Assembly (NCBI RefSeq): GCF_003473485.1
Contig: NC_053047.1
Coordinates: forward strand, 12,674,001-12,738,000
DNA from: Medicago truncatula
Taxonomy: Eukaryota; Streptophyta; Magnoliopsida; Fabales; Fabaceae
Length of the DNA stretch: 64,000 bases
Direction of reading: 5' to 3'
Positions 42,581-53,262 of the stretch are shown here, piece by piece; within the stretch, counting starts at the first letter, position 1, and the number at the start of each line of letters is the position of its first letter. A program made the translations under genes and the position numbers. Under the pieces are notes generated by a model that was not told the DNA's origin, made no database searches, and saw only the letters and a list, made by a program, of their open reading frames with translations.

Positions 42581-42760
42581 AAAGGGAAAAGGGCAACCCG
42601 GTGCACTAAAAGCTCCCGCATACGCAGGGTCCGGGAAGGGGTCCCACCATTATTGGTGTATTGTACGCAGCCTTACCCTGTTTTTTACACAAGAGGCTGT
42701 TTCCAAGACTTGAACCCGTGACCTTTCAGTCACATGACAACAACTTTACCAGTTGCGCCA
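42581..42760 (-). mobile_element. Au-type SINE with 17-bp target duplication
   Basis: On the - strand: GGCGCAACTGGTAAAGTTG (A box), GTCACGGGTTCAAGTC (B box), GAAACAGCCTCTTG, GGGTAAGGCTGCGTACAAT, and a 3' end ..GGTTGCCCTTTT. This is the plan of the Au SINE family found in many flowering plants. Perfect direct repeats AGTATAAAACATTGTAT flank it (42564-42580, 42761-42777), so this copy is young. Confidence 0.9.
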
Positions 42761-43297
42761 AGTATAAAACATTGTATGTAATTACAAAATCCAAATTGAT
42801 TCCCAATTGATTATTCTGCAAATCCATACATAGCTTTCACTTATCCTTTTAGATACAACAATCAAATTAAGCCATAATGGTCTATCATAAACCAAATTTT
42901 GGTCCAATTCATTAATCTCCAAGTTTTTCCTAATAGGTTTTCTTATAGTTTTTCTAGATTGTTCATTAATCTCCAAGTGAGATCGGCTACATCGATCAAA
43001 TTACACCATAATATTCTAAGTCTTTCACTGATCCCATTATATATTATGCTAAAACGATAAATCTCAAAGGTTAGCATGATTTGCGCTACTCTGGATCCAT
43101 TGCAAGAAGATAAATTTAAATTTGTGGTTAACTCAGAAGAAAATACACTCAACTGTTCAGACAAAGTAAAGTAACTCTCACAACAAGTACTTGTGGATCA
43201 GTCAAGATAAACTCATATAATTACCGTGGTAAATATCTATGTAGAATTCCGCTTATCGGGTGTCGCCATATAAACCATTCCTCTAATAAAAACTCAC

Positions 43298-43356
43298 CTC
43301 TATTTTTTTCATGCTTATTCTGGATCAGTTCCAGAGCTCCATCAATCAACACTTTT
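43298..43356 (-). other. Candidate non-coding exon, copy 1
   Basis: 59 bp bounded by CTACAG| at the upstream side and |GTGAGTTTT at the downstream side on the - strand. The equivalent block in copy 2 (44548-44618) keeps both splice-like signals. One frame is open but no family is recognised. Confidence 0.35.
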
Positions 43357-44547
43357 CTGTAGAAACCTAGAGGAAATGCAATGACTTTACATGACTGAAA
43401 CTACAATTAACCCTTGCTCAATTGAAGTATACATTTACAAGTAGCAATGGAGGTGTAATTCCATCCAATAGTGGTTAAACCATCAATTCAATAATCGATC
43501 GATACATTAACATGTCTACCAAGTACCAACATTGAACCTAAGAAATGTTTGGTTTGAAAACCATAATTCAATCCAAACGGAAAAGCAACTTTTTCTTGCT
43601 TTTACTCAAAGCATGATTTTCACTCACAAGGTAGTCAATATGGAAGTGCATATAGGCAGTGTCCTAGACGGTAAAACTGCATTAGATAATCTAGAGTAGA
43701 GACACCTCTTAGAGAGCACACAACACATTATCATTTGTGAAATTAAAGGCTAATCGTTGAAATTTCTCTGCACATTGTAGCAGCCTCGAAATCCAATCCA
43801 CTTCATGCCTCTATCTGAAGTATAGTTGACATACATCACATGTATCATAACATGTAATCACAAAGACCAAATTGATTGCAAGTTTGCAACTTAATTTATC
43901 TATAAATACATACAAATATTTCCCTGATCCGTTTATATCATATGCCAAAACTTAATATCATGAGTCATGAGTACACAAGTGATGGATACATAGGATCCAC
44001 ATCCAAATACAAACTTGTGAGCTACTAGTTTAGTCATTTTTCCTTCGGTATTATAAACATCAAACAAACAGGAGATCATTGAATAGCTTATATAAGTCAT
44101 GTTTTCATTTTAGGATGATGCTATCAACCTATACCATTGTAGGTATTTTAGAATTCCTAGTGAAAAACACAGTTGAAAGGGCAATCTTCAACTTTTGTTT
44201 GAGTGATTGAATGTAATTACATGTGTCGGTATATTAGGATTATCAGACACTCAGACACACTGTTTACCTAAAGTGTTGGTGCTACGTAGGACAGCAAACT
44301 ACAGTCACACAGGGTAGCATAAATTATGCTCCCGCGAATCCATTATGAAGGGGAAAATAAATCAGTTTTGTGGCTAACTTGAAGAAAATGCACTCAACTG
44401 TTCATACAAAGTAAAATCTCACAAGTACATGTGGACCAATCATGATTAATTCAAAGGATTACCACGTTAAATTGCTATCTTTCAAAAATCTAAATCGAAT
44501 TAGGCTTATCAGGTCTACACATATAAACCTTTCTAATCAAAACTTAC

Positions 44548-44618
44548 CTCTATTTTTCCATGTCTGCTTGCTATATTATTTCTGGAACAGTAACAGAGTT
44601 CAATCCATCAACAACTTT
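44548..44618 (-). other. Candidate non-coding exon, copy 2
   Basis: 71 bp bounded by GCTGCAG| and |GTAAGTTTT on the - strand, homologous to 43298-43356 with small indels that would shift a reading frame. It lies 0.6 kb downstream of the F-box stop codon on the same strand. Confidence 0.35.
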
Positions 44619-45244
44619 CTGCAGCAGCCCTCAAGAAAAAGCAATGATAACTTTATAAGACTGAAACTACAAGCAACCCTAGACATCTAAACATGGTTTG
44701 ATCCAACTGAAAAGCAAGTTTTTTTTCTTTTTGCTTTTAGTTAAAGCATGGTTTTAAAACACTCAAAATCATGTTTAAATATAAGTCGTCCAAATTGTTT
44801 TTGTCAAACATATGTTTGTGAAAAACTTCAATTTACAAACCTCCAAATTGAGGTTAGGAAATGCAAGTTGCAATCCAAAATACAACTACAAAATCTAAAT
44901 ATAGCAAGTCATTGTTGATTTGCACACTCCTTCAATATTGCATTGAAAAACCAATGATATTATACATTACAAGATAGTTCACATATAAAAGAGAATGACT
45001 GTTATACACTTACAACGTGGATTGTTTTTACATGCTCAACCAATCAAATTACACTATGATGTAACATTGTACTCTTTGTTCCTATGTATCTCCACAAATA
45101 TCTATATATCTTGTATGCGATTTGATACATGTATAAAACAAATTTCACTTCCATATAAATTATATCCAAAGTAAACATAGCATAAATGATTAAAATTTAA
45201 AATACCATAACCAATGTCCAACTATGAATCCATAATTGGAACCC

Positions 45245-46417
45245 TCAAGGCAATGCATCAAGTCTCCCTTCAAACACAAATCCCCTATAGAGTCCATCAC
45301 CATTTCCAGGCACATTATCAATCCAACTCCACTCATCTCCCTTCTCTCGACCACGATCCCACAACGCCAACTTCCCAACCCTCTTTGCCGAGAAGCAAAC
45401 CCTATCACCAGCTCCAAACACCTTAAACTTCCCCGCCTCCTGAAAACACTTAAACATCTCCACCGGCATCCTCCCCGCCTCATCCCACTCCATCATCCCA
45501 AGATCAAGCCTCAAAATCAAAATCGTCGAACATGGTGAATTCAACGAAAATGACGACTTCAAACCACCAATCATCAAAATCCTATTCCCAACCCCGCGAA
45601 CTAACCGCGGCCTCTTTAAAATATCAAAAACATCACCCCATTCCTGCCGCTCTATCCGCGACCACTTACCACTCGTGGTCGCAGAAAAGCAGCACGAAAA
45701 CAATTTCCATTGGCTCCTCCACGGGGAGCCAACTTCACAAAGCGCGTAAGCCCAGTCCTCAATAAGAACTGGGCTCCGTGGCTTTGACGGTAAATTCGAC
45801 GAAAATTTCTGCCAGCTAGAAATTTTATCATTGTCATCGGAACTGCCATGGCCAGCAAAATAAAACGCAGCTAATTCAGTTAAAACCATTACTCGGTTAA
45901 CTGAATCAACTATAACAGAACCATGTCTACACCAAGCAGATCCTAAATGAGGAAGGATCCGGAATTTCCGGGTTAAAGGGTTACAAGCAATAAGTGATTT
46001 AGTTGCTTGTGTTTGAGTATGGGCTTGGGCTTGAGAAGAAACTGGGCTGTTGTTAATGGGCTGGGCCCAAAGGTAGATGAGTCCATGAGATGAAGCAACT
46101 GGAAGAGGAGAAGAGAAAGGGAGGAAGTTGAGAGGAAAATGAAGCCAATGATTTAGATTTGGATCAAAGAGGTGGATGGTGGAGGAGGGAGGGTAGTGGT
46201 TGTGGTGGCGGAGGGCAAGGAGGTTGAGAGGTGGAAGAGTGGTGGAGATGAGGTGGAGGAAGGAAGGTGTGGTGAGGAGATTGTTGAAGAATTTGGAAAG
46301 GGAACGGCAGATGATGATTTGTTGGAGAGGTAAGGAAGAGAAGATTTGGTGAAGTGTGTCTTGTGGAAGGTTGTAGATTAAGGGTTCTTCTTGTTCTTGT
46401 TGTTGTTGATGTGCCAT
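45245..46417 (-). CDS. F-box protein, kelch/galactose-oxidase-like C-terminal region
   Basis: A single-exon gene of 390 aa. Residues ~13-55 form the F-box (YNLPQDTLHQIFSSLPLQQII...CRSLSKFFNNLL..PSFLHLI), which binds SKP1 and makes the protein the substrate-recognition part of an SCF ubiquitin ligase. After a Leu/Pro-rich linker, residues ~75-380 carry beta-propeller-like signatures: STIHLFDPNLNHWLHFPL, SSHGLIYLW, ACNPLTRKFRILPHLG, VMVLTELAAFYF and ILMIGGL. These resemble the single-kelch F-box family of plants. The N-terminal Gln/Glu run (QQQQEQEE) is low complexity. The ATG is the only in-frame start near the F-box. Substrate unknown. A 78-bp copy of its last codons and 3' flank lies at 61481-61558. 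Confidence 0.9.
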   Translation of the reverse strand: MAHQQQQEQEEPLIYNLPQDTLHQIFSSLPLQQIIICRSLSKFFNNLLTTPSFLHLISTTLPPLNLLALRHHNHYPPSSTIHLFDPNLNHWLHFPLNFLPFSSPLPVASSHGLIYLWAQPINNSPVSSQAQAHTQTQATKSLIACNPLTRKFRILPHLGSAWCRHGSVIVDSVNRVMVLTELAAFYFAGHGSSDDNDKISSWQKFSSNLPSKPRSPVLIEDWAYALCEVGSPWRSQWKLFSCCFSATTSGKWSRIERQEWGDVFDILKRPRLVRGVGNRILMIGGLKSSFSLNSPCSTILILRLDLGMMEWDEAGRMPVEMFKCFQEAGKFKVFGAGDRVCFSAKRVGKLALWDRGREKGDEWSWIDNVPGNGDGLYRGFVFEGRLDALP

Positions 46418-46650
46418 TTTTGTGTGGTTGTGATTTGGTTTGTGATTGTACTTTGGTTGTGGTGATGAAGTTTGATGGGAGAATGAATGGGTAAGGATGC
46501 CTTATTATTATTTATTTTTTAAAATTTCTTTACTTTTTCAAAGTTGTGGAATGTGTATTCTCTTTCTTTTATTTTTGTATGTATTAACTTGTCGAGTTGT
46601 CTTTGGATATTTTGATTGAGTCACTCAAGATTTCATTTTGGTGTAAACTA

Positions 46651-46909
46651 CTCTCACCATTTCAAAATACATATCTAATTTTTATGATGCGCGCTATTCA
46701 CTGGACTTATTTTGATCATACTTTTTAACTAATGTATAAATATAAATATTAGCATGTAAGATATTGTTTGATTTGTCTCGATAAATATTTTCAAAATATT
46801 AAATTTTTATAATTTTTTACTTTAGATAATTAAAGATATTAACGATCAAAATTGTGTATTGGCATGTGTGAAGTGGTTGACTTGGACATGTATTTTAAAA
46901 CGGATGGAG
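46651..46909. mobile_element. Stowaway/mariner-type MITE with TA target duplication
   Basis: 259 bp; CTCTCACCATTTCAAAATAC at the left is mirrored by GTATTTTAAAACGGATGGAG at the right, with TA on both sides (46649-46650, 46910-46911). It lies ~230 bp upstream of the F-box start codon. Confidence 0.8.
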
Positions 46910-46983
46910 TATTAAATTGGTTTTGTAATGCGCTCTCAAATTAGTTTCTAACTCTATGTATGTTTTAAACTATTTATTTTTTG

Positions 46984-47163
46984 AGAAATGCTAAAGAGTG
47001 TTTTGGGGCATTAGTTAAGATGATAAAAATAGAAACATTGTATTGAGAAATGATTAAAAGTGAAGAATTTAACTTTTTGAAAGTAAAAACATTGTTGAAT
47101 TCAATGTAAATATACTATTTTTGGTTTCCTTAACCATTGTCCTGAGGGCACCGGTTAGCAAGA
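46984..47163 (+). mobile_element. MITE, same family as 11458-11650
   Basis: Has GCTAAAGAGTGTTTTGGGGC at the left and CCTTAACCATTGTCCTGAGG..GGTTAGCAAG at the right. The right end is the apparent pre-insertion form of the site now split by the hAT at 8674. Confidence 0.55.
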
Positions 47164-48748
47164 ACTTTTTTTTGTTTTTGTTAAATGTTTTTTAATTGGG
47201 TCTCTGTTTTTATCACATGTTAAAAACTAGTTTGAGAATGACCTACAAAAACACGAAGTAAATTTGTGGTTTACTCTTTTGTTTTGCTTAAAGAGAAATG
47301 TTAATGAGTGTCATCGGAGCACTTTTTAAAGATTTTAAATAGTAATGTTTTATGAAATTTTGTGAAATTAGTGTATTGAAAATTGAAAATATTTAACATT
47401 TTAAAAGAATAATTTTTTATTTTAAAATTATTAAAGAGTGTCCCACAAGAGCCATTTTTTAATTGCGTTTACTCTTTTGTCCCTTGTTTTGGTTTAGGCG
47501 TGGGGGAGGAGTGGGGGATATGTCATTGATGAAATGGTCCCATACTCAATACAAAGAGGGGGAAGAGAGATACTAGAGTTGAAAAGTATCAAACTCACAG
47601 GATTAACACTAGTTAATTACTTAGTTATTATTGTAAGATAGTTAGTTAGTGTTAGTTAGTTATACTAGTTTACTATTTGCTGAGCTGCACAGATAGTTAG
47701 TTGGTTTATATCTAACTACCTCTTGTATTAAAGGAAACTCTTGTACACTTTTTGATTAATTCGTTCAATAGGATTTTTATTTTCTTCCTCATGAATTCTG
47801 TGAATTCTTTGAAAAAGGAGAATATGAAGGTTAAAATTTGATTGGGCTGGTTCAGACGTGTAAACGACAAACTCGAGATTGTTCGATTAAGATAAGAGGG
47901 TTCAAATTTTAACATTAGAAATTTAAATATTAAATAAAAGTAAAAAATGTTTGGAGATCTTGAACAAACGACTTCGTGATGATGCATGCATACAACCTTG
48001 ACTGTATCTAATCCAATTATGTTAAAATAGAGGGAATAGGTTAAATCTATGACAAGATCAGATGTGAAGTTGACGAAATTACTTTGGGAATTATGATTTT
48101 GGCAGGGAAATAAAACACATACTTTGACGCTTTAGTAAAATCACGTCAAAATATTTTTGTCAAACTCACCTAAGAATCGAGTTCAACTCTCACGGAAGGT
48201 TAAACTCACTAATTTGTTGCAAGAGGGACAAATGGGGAGACAAGATCACGAGTAACACCGTTGGTTGTCGATTGGGCGGGCTGACGGGCTCTTACATCAC
48301 AAAGCAATCGATGTTGCATTTAAACTTTGATTGGAGAAGCTTAAGGTGAGATTGGTTGCGGGGGAGAAAGTGAGAAAAGAGAAACATGTAAGAGAATGTT
48401 TAAAAGAGATAAAGAAGTGAGAAATAGATGAGATTTTAGGTATTCTTTGGTATAAGATTTTAGATAAATGAAGGTAGAATGCACTTTTGAGTTTAAAGTT
48501 ACCTATTTTGTTGTTGTTTTACATGCTCGCATTACCTTAATTACATATATTGAAAAAGAAAATGTAATTATTTTTTATTGAGGGTATAAACCATGGTTTC
48601 TTGATTTCTCTCATAGCTAGTAGCAATAAGAAGACACTAAATCCAGTTCACATAAGAAAAGTTTCATATCACACATACAACTACTCTTCTTTCTGATTTT
48701 CCTCCTCTATATATTTGTTTTCAAACTATGGTTCCTTGATGAATCTTT
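47164..48748. other. Intergenic with decayed LTR-like and GTTAGT repeats
   Basis: 47640-47740 has a run of AGTTAGTTAGTG and a 'CTCTTGTA' LTR-like tail; 48340-48480 resembles the GAGAGA-rich fold-back repeat near 8 kb. No gene. Confidence 0.4.
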
Positions 48749-51700
48749 TTATAGTGACTCAACTATAACTGGATACTTGTTCTTTGGCATCCTCACAAGT
48801 GTTGGTTGGACAGAATCATCTTTCTCTAAAGCTCTCCATCTGTTACATCAATTTTCATTACACTCATTAGACAATTTATTTCAAACAAGCAAAAATGATA
48901 ACATAAGAGAAAGGGAGTGAAATAAAAATAAAAAATGGTATATTTAGCTGTTTTAAAAAATTTAACAAAGTCCAATATTTTGAGTTTTAGTTTTTTTTTC
49001 TTTAGTTGAGGGCAACTTTGGTGCAACTGGTAAAGTTGTTGTGTTCAAGTTTTGGAAACAGACTCTTGTTTAAAAAATAGGATAAAGTTGCGTACAATAC
49101 ACCAGATAGTGGGACCCCTTCCCATAACCTACGTAAGTGGGAGTTTTAGTGTACTGGGTTGCCCTTTTTAGTTTTTTGCTCAAGCGTTTTTTGCTTAAGT
49201 TCCCTAAGTGGAGGTAATTCGAACATAAAATGTGGGTACGTTTTTTAGTCAGGATTCAAATTTTGGTTTACCACGTTGTGAAAGTACAATCCTTTCTGTT
49301 AGACTCAACTTCCGTTAATATCTTAATTTAATTCTTATAAAATAAAATTAATTATCATATTTAATAAATACAAGGCCACATATCTTACTTGTATCTGGTG
49401 ACAAGGTGATGAATGAAGACACAAATTTCAACCTTAGCAAGATTCATTCCAGGACACATACGTGGTCCACTACCAAATCCAAGAAAGCTGAAAGGTCTCA
49501 AGTGTTCCTGCATTTGATTGAGTTAATCAATTTTTGTTTGCATTTAAATTGAAATGTTAATATTAATTAGGAGTTTTGTGACAAGAAGATAAACTTACAT
49601 CAAATCTAGAGGGATTAAACTTCTCAGGATCTGGGAAAACATTAGGGTCATGGTGTATTGAAACAACATCTAAGTTCACTGACCATCCTTTCTTAATTTG
49701 GTATCCTGCAAAATTTAACATCAACTTTGTTGTTATAAAATATTGGTCATAAGAAATATTTAAATCGCGAATCAGAAGACCTAATTTCCGAATTACAGAT
49801 CGAATATTCTTATGATTAGTAAGATTGATTACCAACAAAAATATGTTATTTTGAAGTAAAAACAATTGACATTGTTAAGATTGTTAGAATTAGCTGGTTA
49901 ATTAGGATTAGTAATTAGTAGTTAGTTACTCAATTAGTAAAATTAGAAGTTGATTGTACCATTGAATCCTATATTAAATATGATTAGTATGTACTCGTTT
50001 CACCATCTTTTTCAATATAAATTTTTAGGGTTTTTTCTATGTTTCAACCTATAAAGCCTACATCTTCGTTGAGATGGATCTTCATCTCTTCGATCCTGTT
50101 ATTTCTAATAACTCATAAGCTAATGTATCATCTATTTACCTAAAAATAATTCAAGATTCAAGTCATAAATATCACAAAAGAAAAGTGTTTGGCTATACAA
50201 TTTTGCCAAATAAAATGTTTGGCTTTACTAAGTTTTTCATTAGAAGAAATCGGGGCACAAGATGAGATTCATGTTCAAAATAGATACATATTAGTGGTTC
50301 GTATCAATTAGATTTAGTTTTGTATCGTGTCGAGATACGAACCACATGTACTATCTTAGAATGCATATAACAATGATTAACAAACTAGTAATTATCTACT
50401 ATATAATTTTGGAGTTTGACATTAACTCGAAGCACGCATTATCTTTTATTTTACATATAAGAGTTTGACACTGACTCTAAAAGTGCAATTTCTTTTATAT
50501 TTGAATCCCTATATGTTAATCTCGAACTAGATATATGTCTCATATTTGTATGTAATTCATATAAAGAATTATATCTTCAATTATATATGAAGTTAGCAAT
50601 ATTTTTTTTTGGCTTACCATCAATTTCAAAATCTTGGGCTGCTTTCCTTGAATACCAAGGTAGTATTGTGGCTCTTCTGAGTGTTTCACTAATCACCTGA
50701 AAATCAAATAATAAATAATCTTAGTGATATGTGAAAATTTGAAATCACTTACAATTAGAAACTTATATGTTGATTCTCACTTTGGCTGTGTAAGGCATGT
50801 TATTAACTTCAGACCATGTAAGTTCTGTTCCACTTTTTCTGTTTGCAATAATTTCATTATGTTCCTCCTGCAGCAAAATAAAATAAAGGACAAGTTTAGA
50901 TTAACAACTTAATTAATTGCTTATCATATAAGCGCTTATATATAAGTTTTTTTTTTTTAATAGAAGTTCTTAAATATAAGTTATTTCTATATAAAAAAAA
51001 ATAAAAAATAAAGTCAGACTCTTTCAGTATAAGCTATAATCTGTTATCAAAAGCTATCATGGAGAGCTTATGAAAATAAGCTGAAAATAGAGTATGGACA
51101 TGCCAAACAGGCGCTTACTCTCAATTGTTCGAGAACATTTTGATTTTCTTCAAGAAATTTGATAAGCCATGTAAGAGCAGCAGTTGTGGTATCATGGCCA
51201 GCAACAAGCAGAGTTAATACATTGTCTTTTAATTGTTTATCAGTAAGTTTATTTTCATCTTCTTCTTGTCCATCTGATTTTCTGCTATGTTTCATAATTA
51301 AGGACTCTAAGAAATCCTGTTGAAAATCTTGACCATTTCTCCTCCTTGAAATTACGGAATCCAACATGTCGTACATCCTATCGCGGGCCTGCACATAATG
51401 CATCAAACAAAAAGAATTGTTAAGAGTCCTGCCTACGTGTTAGTATAGGCGTCGTGTCAGTGTTAATGCTTTATAGATATTATATCCATAAAGAAGAAAA
51501 ACTAAGTTACTCCTACGTGAAAAATATATCGGATTTGTATTAATATTTAGTCAATTTGAATTGCTTTGTTACCTTGATACCGCGATGAAAAGCTGTCCCG
51601 GGAAGTTTAAAAGGCAATGAAGCAAATGAAGAAGAAATGATCTTGAAGTTTGACCTAAACTTTTCTTGATCCTCTCCGGTAGGTTCTAAGCTCATGATCA

Positions 51701-53204
51701 TGTGTCCAATCACTTTAAGTGTAAACTACAATGTTCAAGAGACTTACTTAGCATGAAATAAAATGTATAAGAATTTGAAACTTTCAATGTTTGATATTCA
51801 CATCGAATCAGGTTTGTTGTAGTCGGCAATCTGACGCATTCATGCAGTTGACCTATCTTTGGTCGTTGATCAAGATCGAACAGTTCAGATTTTAAACTCA
51901 GTATTCTTTATTTTTAAAATAAAAAATATCAAAATCTACATGAAGATTTGATTCGTCTAATCTAAATCCAACGACCACAGTTATACTGACCGCTTGAATG
52001 CGTCAAATTTCCGACCGCAAGGAATCAAATTTCATTCTTATCTTGTGGCACTCAACTGTAGAAGCCTCTTCAAGAACATGTACTTTCTTTCCTTCCCATT
52101 GATCTAATGTTACAATTGCTTGAGTATTAATAAAATGGAAATATTTTTTGAGACCATCTAATGACAAAGGTTCAGCAATTAGTCTTCTAAGCCTTTTGTG
52201 TGCTTCACCAGTGGTTTGAAGCAAGCTGGTGGGCCCCAGAACTTGTTGGCCAGTGTAAAACAAGTTTAAACTCACAAGTCCATCTTTCCCAGTTAACAAT
52301 ATCTTACTTGCTTCTCTACCAGTCATGAAGACCGTGAATCTTCCTAAAACAAAGCTCTTGAAAACCTTTCCATATCTGCAAGAAAATAAATACAATCATA
52401 GTTAAATAAAATCATTGAAACTCTTGAGTACCTAGTATATAATGTAGGTTAGTCTGACACGTGTCGATGTCAGACTAAAAACATGGAAATGGATTCTCTA
52501 AAATCAGTGGTAACTTAGTCTGACACGTGTCGATGTCTAGCTACCCAACTCCTTATTTGATTTTGGCCTCTCTATTGAGCGACATTGACACGACACATGT
52601 TAAAATTAATAACTCAACTGCCTCAAATATTCATCGAAGATAACATGTCACTGCCAGTGTCGTGTCAAGAGACGTCTGTGTTTGCGTTAGTGTTTTATAG
52701 TTGATTGCTGACTACACTTAACGAAGTCCCAAAAGTAAACAATTTTATGTTTTAACATGAACTAAAAATTAAAAAATTCTATATAAAGTAAAGTTGAAAT
52801 ATTGTGATTCTACAGGGTCCAAAAATATATTTAATATTTTTTTGTGTGGTGGTCGGGGTTCGAACCCCAGACACTGCATATATTATGCATTGTCCCTATC
52901 AACTGAGAGCTAAACTCACGAGGACAAACATATTTAGCCTTTAATAAGTTATACAAAGTTCAAAGTTTTGATGATTTAGTTACCTCTTTTGTCTATTGTT
53001 CATGAAGCTAAAGATTCCAGATGGACTTGAAAAATCAGAGATGAATTTGAGACTCTCTCCAATAATAGGCCAACCTAGATTACCAGGAATACCTTCCATT
53101 TCTTTAGGAGATCTTGTCAAATACATCAACAATAGAATTGATAACACTACCAAGAAAAAGATCAAAGAGAGGATCCAACAAAGTAACATATTAATCAACC
53201 CCAT
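48749..53204 (-). CDS. CYP722A: Cytochrome P450, CYP722A-like (CYP85 clan), nine exons
   Basis: Exons (- strand order): 53204-52984, 52375-52057, 51725-51573, 51388-51119, 50867-50781, 50696-50618, 49705-49599, 49507-49389, 48839-48749. They sum to 1,446 bp (481 aa plus stop), all introns GT..AG. An N-terminal membrane anchor ([20 protein letters not shown]) is followed by [13 protein letters not shown], the I-helix AGHDTT (exon 4), ETLRR (exon 6), FNPSRF (exon 7) and the haem loop [10 protein letters not shown] (exon 8). Overall sequence, including [20 protein letters not shown] and [22 protein letters not shown], fits CYP722A. CYP722 enzymes act on strigolactone-pathway intermediates such as carlactonoic acid; activity here is inference from family. 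Intron 1 has a SINE, intron 6 an LTR-like insert, intron 8 a SINE. Exon 2 uses a weak donor (GTTGAG). All catalytic motifs are intact. ER-bound. Confidence 0.9.
49012..49172 (+). repeat. Au-type SINE, diverged, inside P450 intron 8
   Basis: GTGCAACTGGTAAAGTTGTT, GGAAACAGACTCTTG, GTTGCGTACAATACACC and a 3' end GGGTTGCCCTTTTT match the 42581 copy in reverse orientation. It has a deletion across the B box. Opposite strand to the P450. Confidence 0.8.
49870..50110. repeat. LTR-like insert in P450 intron 6
   Basis: TGTTAGAATTAGCTGGTTAATT at the left, AGTTAGTTACTCAATTAG repeats and a TTTCAATATAAATTTTTAGGG..ATGGATCTTCATC tail are LTR-like. No terminal duplication was identified. Confidence 0.35.
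52835..52925 (-). mobile_element. Short tRNA-like SINE (family T), copy 4, in P450 intron 1
   Basis: On the - strand: GTTTAGCTCTCAGTTGATAGG, AATGCATAATATATGCAG, GGGGTTCGAACCCCGACC. This is the best preserved copy: A and B boxes and both T-arm strands are intact. Flanked by near-identical AAA.ATATTTA repeats (about 52822-52833 and 52926-52936). Same strand as the host gene. Confidence 0.85.
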
Positions 53205-53249
53205 TATCAACTAGCAAAGAACACTAATAGTTGATTAAATCAACACTTG

Positions 53250-53262
53250 TTATATATATAAC
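53250..53262 (-). promoter_or_regulatory. TATA box of the P450 gene
   Basis: TATATATATA lies about 50 bp upstream of the ATG on the - strand inside a CTTGTTATATATATAACAAG-like palindrome (only the core is certain). Confidence 0.55.

Larger units (their letters stand above)
42370..44760 (-). repeat. Diverged tandem duplication (~1.3-kb period) below the F-box gene
   Basis: 42370-43625 and 43680-44760 align at perhaps 70-80% with many indels. Shared landmarks: 'AATCCAATCCA.TTCATGCCTC', 'TTGATCAAATTAC'-like and 'GAAAAT.CACTCAACTGTTCA.ACAAAGTAAA', 'ACTCACCTCTATTTTT' and 'GACTGAAACTACAA..AACCCT'. Copy 1 holds a SINE (42581-42760). No protein domain was found. One short block in each copy looks like an exon on the - strand. 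Confidence 0.7.

Noticed and set aside
45214-45765. + strand ORFs across the F-box gene
   Set aside because: Overlap the F-box coding sequence on the other strand; composition mirrors it.
52835-52925. A true tRNA gene
   Set aside because: No proper acceptor stem or standard anticodon loop; A-rich tail and flanking direct repeats show a SINE.
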